A model generated the notes under the pieces. The model made no database searches. It saw only the letters and a program-made list of their open reading frames with translations, and was not told the DNA's origin. The position numbers were made by a program, and so were the translations under genes. A stretch of 64,000 bases of DNA from contig DCYB01000004.1 of the NCBI GenBank assembly GCA_002331385.1, positions 1 to 64,000 on the forward strand. Reading direction: 5' to 3'. The stretch is from Comamonadaceae bacterium UBA2121. Lineage in GTDB: Bacteria > Pseudomonadota > Gammaproteobacteria > Burkholderiales > Burkholderiaceae_C. Shown in pieces: positions 61,252-64,000 of this stretch (positions are counted from its first letter, which is position 1; each line of letters begins with the position of its first letter).

Positions 61252-62004
61252 TCAGAAGGCCTGGAACAACATGCTTGCACCCGCAATGAACAGCAGCGCA
61301 CACACCAGCCATTGCAAAAGCCGCACGGGCAAGCGCGGTGGATATTTGGCCAGCAGCCAGGTCACTCCGGCTACCACTGGCAATGCAGCCAGCGACACGA
61401 CGATCGATGTGCGTGACAACTCGCCTGCGACCGTTACGACCCCCAGACGCACGACCGTATTCGACATGAACAACACCAGCAAACATTGTCGAATGAGTGC
61501 TGAGGGCAGAGGCTCGCGATACAGGTGATAGACGATGGGGGGCCCCGAGGTAGAGAACAAGCCGCCCAACAAGCCGGACAAACCACCCGCCACCCATATG
61601 GCTCGCGGCCCCGACGGCGTTTCGCGCCCCTTCTTTTGGGACAGCAGCAAGAACGCGCAGCCAATGATGGTCACGCCCAGCAGCATGCGCAGCACATTCA
61701 CCCAATCCCCACTGAGCAGTTGCAGCAACCCCAAACCCAGCAGCACGCCAATGGTGCTGCTCACGAGCATGGGTTTGAGCAGGTCCCAGCGCGGCTCAAA
61801 TGGATGACTGCGCAAGAAAACGAATCCATTCACCAGTTGCAGCAACCCCGCCACGTTGGCCGCATCGGCAATCGGCAGCAGATGCATTGCGCCTGCCAGT
61901 CCGACAAAGATCAGCGCGAAGGCAAACCCAGTCAGGTTCTGCGCCGCACAGGCCAGCGCCACCACCAACAGCAGCATGGCAAAGCTGCTCCACTCCATTC
62001 CCAT
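61252..62004 (-). CDS. TauE/SafE-family membrane exporter
   Basis: A 250-residue protein with about eight membrane segments in two halves, the second opening with AIWVAGGLSGLLGGLFSTSGPPIVYHLY, typical of the TauE/SafE (sulfite exporter) family. Substrate in this family is often an anion such as sulfite or sulfoacetate and cannot be deduced. Start ATG at 62004, with a second ATG two codons later. It lies between pepP and a murU-like gene on the same strand. Confidence 0.87.
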   Translation of the reverse strand: MGMEWSSFAMLLLVVALACAAQNLTGFAFALIFVGLAGAMHLLPIADAANVAGLLQLVNGFVFLRSHPFEPRWDLLKPMLVSSTIGVLLGLGLLQLLSGDWVNVLRMLLGVTIIGCAFLLLSQKKGRETPSGPRAIWVAGGLSGLLGGLFSTSGPPIVYHLYREPLPSALIRQCLLVLFMSNTVVRLGVVTVAGELSRTSIVVSLAALPVVAGVTWLLAKYPPRLPVRLLQWLVCALLFIAGASMLFQAF

Positions 62005-62045
62005 CGTGTGCCCTATCCGGTATTCAACATGCGCACATGCGCGGT

Positions 62046-62849
62046 TCAAGCATTCAGGTGCGCCAGGCGCTCAGGGGTGCCCACGTCGGTCCAGCGTCCG
62101 GTGTACAGTGTCGCTCCTACGCGGCCCGCGTCCATTGCGCGCCGCAGCAGCGGTGCCAAGGGCAGCGCCACCCCCTGCGCGTTGCCCGCAGCCATCTCGC
62201 ACCACGGCTGCATGAACAACTCTGCCTTGACCAGCGCGATCGTGCTGTAGGTGTAGCGCGAATATGCACACGGTTGCTCTTTTGCGACGTGGAGCGCACG
62301 CCCCGTGCCGCTGCCCGGAGCGTCGTCTGCCAGCGCAAAGTCGCCCTGCGGGTTGTGCGCGGGGTTGGGCACCAGCCACAGATGTGCCAGATCGTCCGAA
62401 GCAGCAAAGGCGCGTGCGCGTTCGGCGTCGAACACGAAGTCCGGTGCAAACACGTCGCCCGCAGCCAGCCAGAACGCAGCGCCCAACTGCGGCACGGCGC
62501 GCGCAATGCCGCCAGCGGTTTCCAGCGCGTGGCCAAAGTCCTGGCCCTCGTGCGAATACGCAAGCCGCCCGGCGTGGGCCAGGTCGGGCCATTGCGCATC
62601 CAGATGCGCGGGCAGTTGTTCGCCCAGCCAGGCGGTGTTCACCACCACCCGGTTCACGCCATCGCGCAGCAGCGCGGCCACGTGCCAATCCAGCAATGCC
62701 CTCCCTTGCACTGTGAGTAATGGTTTGGGCGTGGTGTCGGTCAACGGGCGCATCCGCTCACCGCGTCCGGCGGCCAGCAGCATCGCATTCAAATAGGCGC
62801 CGTCATTGGAAGACCGGCTGTTTTTCTGTGGGCTGGAAGCGGTTTGCAT
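62046..62849 (-). CDS. murU: MurU-like nucleotidyltransferase
   Basis: Sugar-1-phosphate nucleotidyltransferase. The 267-residue sequence carries the signature LAAGRGERMRPLTDTTPKPLL and WLAAGDVFAPDF, and ends WTDVGTPERLAHLNA. These fit MurU (N-acetylmuramate alpha-1-phosphate uridylyltransferase), which recycles peptidoglycan fragments. amgK, its usual partner, would be expected nearby but is not in the window, so a mannose-1-phosphate guanylyltransferase is the alternative. It is divergent from tkt. Confidence 0.85.
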   Translation of the reverse strand: MQTASSPQKNSRSSNDGAYLNAMLLAAGRGERMRPLTDTTPKPLLTVQGRALLDWHVAALLRDGVNRVVVNTAWLGEQLPAHLDAQWPDLAHAGRLAYSHEGQDFGHALETAGGIARAVPQLGAAFWLAAGDVFAPDFVFDAERARAFAASDDLAHLWLVPNPAHNPQGDFALADDAPGSGTGRALHVAKEQPCAYSRYTYSTIALVKAELFMQPWCEMAAGNAQGVALPLAPLLRRAMDAGRVGATLYTGRWTDVGTPERLAHLNA

Positions 62850-62931
62850 GGGTTCGCACTGTAGTACATCTGCCAGTGATTGACAGGGCTGCGCACTCCA
62901 GCTTCGACCTCAGTCGCCCCACCTTCCCGCT

Positions 62932-62949
62932 CCCTTAGTAAAATAAGGG
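62932..62949 (+). promoter_or_regulatory. Hairpin overlapping the tkt promoter
   Basis: CCCTTA and TAAGGG (62932-62937 with 62944-62949) form an inverted repeat with 6-nt spacer GTAAAA. The spacer and its flank include TAAAAT (62939-62944), a possible -10 of tkt, about 40 bp before the ATG. It could be an operator. Confidence 0.4.
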
Positions 62950-62986
62950 GTTTTCCTACACCCAGTCCTCCGGGAGCCCGCCACTC

Positions 62987-64000
62987 ATGGCCAAAACTCA
63001 ACAAATGGCGAATGCGATCCGCGCACTCGCAATGGATGCCGTTCAACAAGCCAATTCCGGTCACCCCGGTGCGCCGATGGGCATGGCCGACATGGCCGTG
63101 GCCCTGTGGGGACGCCACCTCAAGCACAACCCGACCAACCCGAACTGGGCGGATCGTGACCGCTTCGTGCTGTCCAACGGACACGCGTCGATGCTGCTGT
63201 ATTCGGTGCTGCACCTCTCCGGTTACGACCTGCCTCTGGAGGAGTTGAAAAACTTCCGCAAGCTGCACAGCAAGACCGCAGGCCACCCCGAGCACGGCAT
63301 CACCCCCGGCGTGGAGACCACCACCGGCCCGCTCGGCCAAGGCATCACCAACGCCGTGGGCTTCGCGCTGGCTGAAAAGCTGCTTGCCGCCGAGTTCAAC
63401 CGCGACGGCCACGCCATCGTTGACCACCACACCTATGTGTTCCTGGGCGACGGCTGCCTGATGGAGGGCATCAGCCAGGAGGCGATCTCGCTGGCGGGTG
63501 CATGGAAGCTGAACAAGCTGATCGCGCTGTATGACGACAATGGCATCAGCATCGACGGCAAGGTCGCGCCCTGGTTCATCGACAACACGCCCGAGCGCAT
63601 GCGCGCCTGCGGCTGGAACGTGATCGACGCCGTGGACGGCCATGACGCCGACGCCATCGCCGCGGCCATCGCCAAGGCCAAGCAAAGCGCCGAGAAGCCG
63701 ACCATGATCGTCTGCAAGACCTCCATCGGCAAGGGCTCGCCCAACCGCGCCAACACGGCCAAGGCCCACGGCGAGCCGCTGGGCGCGGAAGAAATCCAGC
63801 TCACGCGCGCGGCGCTGGGCTGGGAGCATGGTCCGTTCGACATTCCCGCCGACGTCTACGGCGACTGGGACGCCAAGGAAGCCGGCAAGAGCGCCGAAGC
63901 CGCCTGGCAGCAACGCTTTGACGCCTACGCCGCCGCCCACCCTGCGCTGGCCGAAGAATTCGCGCGCCGCATGGCGGGCGACCTGCCGCGCCACTTCGCA
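62987..64000 (+). CDS. tkt: Transketolase (partial, C-terminus outside window)
   Basis: Thiamine-pyrophosphate enzyme of the pentose phosphate and Calvin pathways. The first 338 residues are present; the gene continues past the end of the window. Start MAKTQQMANAIRALAMDAV with GGGAG upstream. The N-terminal half has GHPGAPMGMADMAVALWG, LSNGHASMLLYS and the TPP-binding motif GDGCLMEGISQE followed by Asn. It is divergent from murU. In relatives tkt is followed by gap and pgk. Confidence 0.95.
   Translation, partial: MAKTQQMANAIRALAMDAVQQANSGHPGAPMGMADMAVALWGRHLKHNPTNPNWADRDRFVLSNGHASMLLYSVLHLSGYDLPLEELKNFRKLHSKTAGHPEHGITPGVETTTGPLGQGITNAVGFALAEKLLAAEFNRDGHAIVDHHTYVFLGDGCLMEGISQEAISLAGAWKLNKLIALYDDNGISIDGKVAPWFIDNTPERMRACGWNVIDAVDGHDADAIAAAIAKAKQSAEKPTMIVCKTSIGKGSPNRANTAKAHGEPLGAEEIQLTRAALGWEHGPFDIPADVYGDWDAKEAGKSAEAAWQQRFDAYAAAHPALAEEFARRMAGDLPRHFA

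Noticed and set aside
1..64000. CRISPR arrays, rRNA, tRNA, IS elements or prophage
   Set aside because: No regularly spaced repeats, no tRNA cloverleaf in the intergenic gaps, no transposase or integrase frames.

Overview
The window reads as a stretch of core chromosome from a betaproteobacterium of order Burkholderiales, most likely family Comamonadaceae. The evidence is high GC with strong third-position bias, the leuS-lptE-holA operon, bamE-dapB-exbBD divergent from fur, ptsN-hprK-hpf, tsaB-rimI, a betaproteobacterial-type gshA and a split transhydrogenase pntAa/pntAb/pntB. No rRNA, tRNA, CRISPR, insertion sequence or prophage was seen. About 57 genes cover nearly all of the DNA; the one clearly AT-rich stretch is 59.3-59.7 kb.

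Layout. 0.3-9.1 kb: glutathione synthesis (gshB, gshA) interleaved with K+ uptake (kup, trkH, trkA) and a benzoate-type symporter. 9.1-16 kb: proA, a small unknown protein, a periplasmic cupin, then leuS-lptE-holA. 16-20.4 kb: a YbdG-like mechanosensitive channel and a two-gene membrane module (DUF2157 plus DUF4401/GDYXXLXY). 20.5-25.9 kb: envelope and regulatory genes exbD, exbB, dapB, bamE, divergent fur, then hprK, ptsN and hpf. 26-32 kb: purine genes purC and purE-purK, the t6A gene tsaC, and a lipoprotein plus a CnoX-type thioredoxin on the other strand. 32-37 kb: two SGNH-family lipoproteins flanking an OmpW-type porin, then dacB. 37-43 kb: tsaB-rimI-UDG-like operon, corA with a structured leader, mtnN and fadD. 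43-50.5 kb: the pnt operon, carrying an extra lipoprotein gene, then fba, a PAP2 phosphatase and pyk. 50.6-59.3 kb: a type IV pilus minor-pilin operon (pilE-fimT-pilV-pilW-pilX-pilY1) preceded by a secreted RCC1-repeat protein. 59.8-64 kb: pepP, a TauE/SafE exporter, a murU-like nucleotidyltransferase and the 5' part of tkt.

Pathway links: tsaB and tsaC both serve t6A tRNA modification; purC, purE and purK serve purine synthesis; fba, pyk and tkt belong to central carbon metabolism; lptE, bamE, dacB, dapB and murU concern the envelope; ExbB/ExbD and the transhydrogenase both use the proton gradient.

The observations most worth following are: (1) an SGNH-family lipoprotein that has lost its catalytic Ser and His next to an intact relative; (2) a UDG-family protein with the catalytic and Fe-S residues missing, fixed in the tsaB-rimI operon; (3) a secreted seven-repeat RCC1 protein upstream of the minor-pilin operon behind an AT-rich region; (4) a lipoprotein inserted inside the transhydrogenase operon; (5) a folded leader in front of corA. 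Start sites were chosen from family length, Shine-Dalgarno placement and overlaps, and are noted where uncertain.
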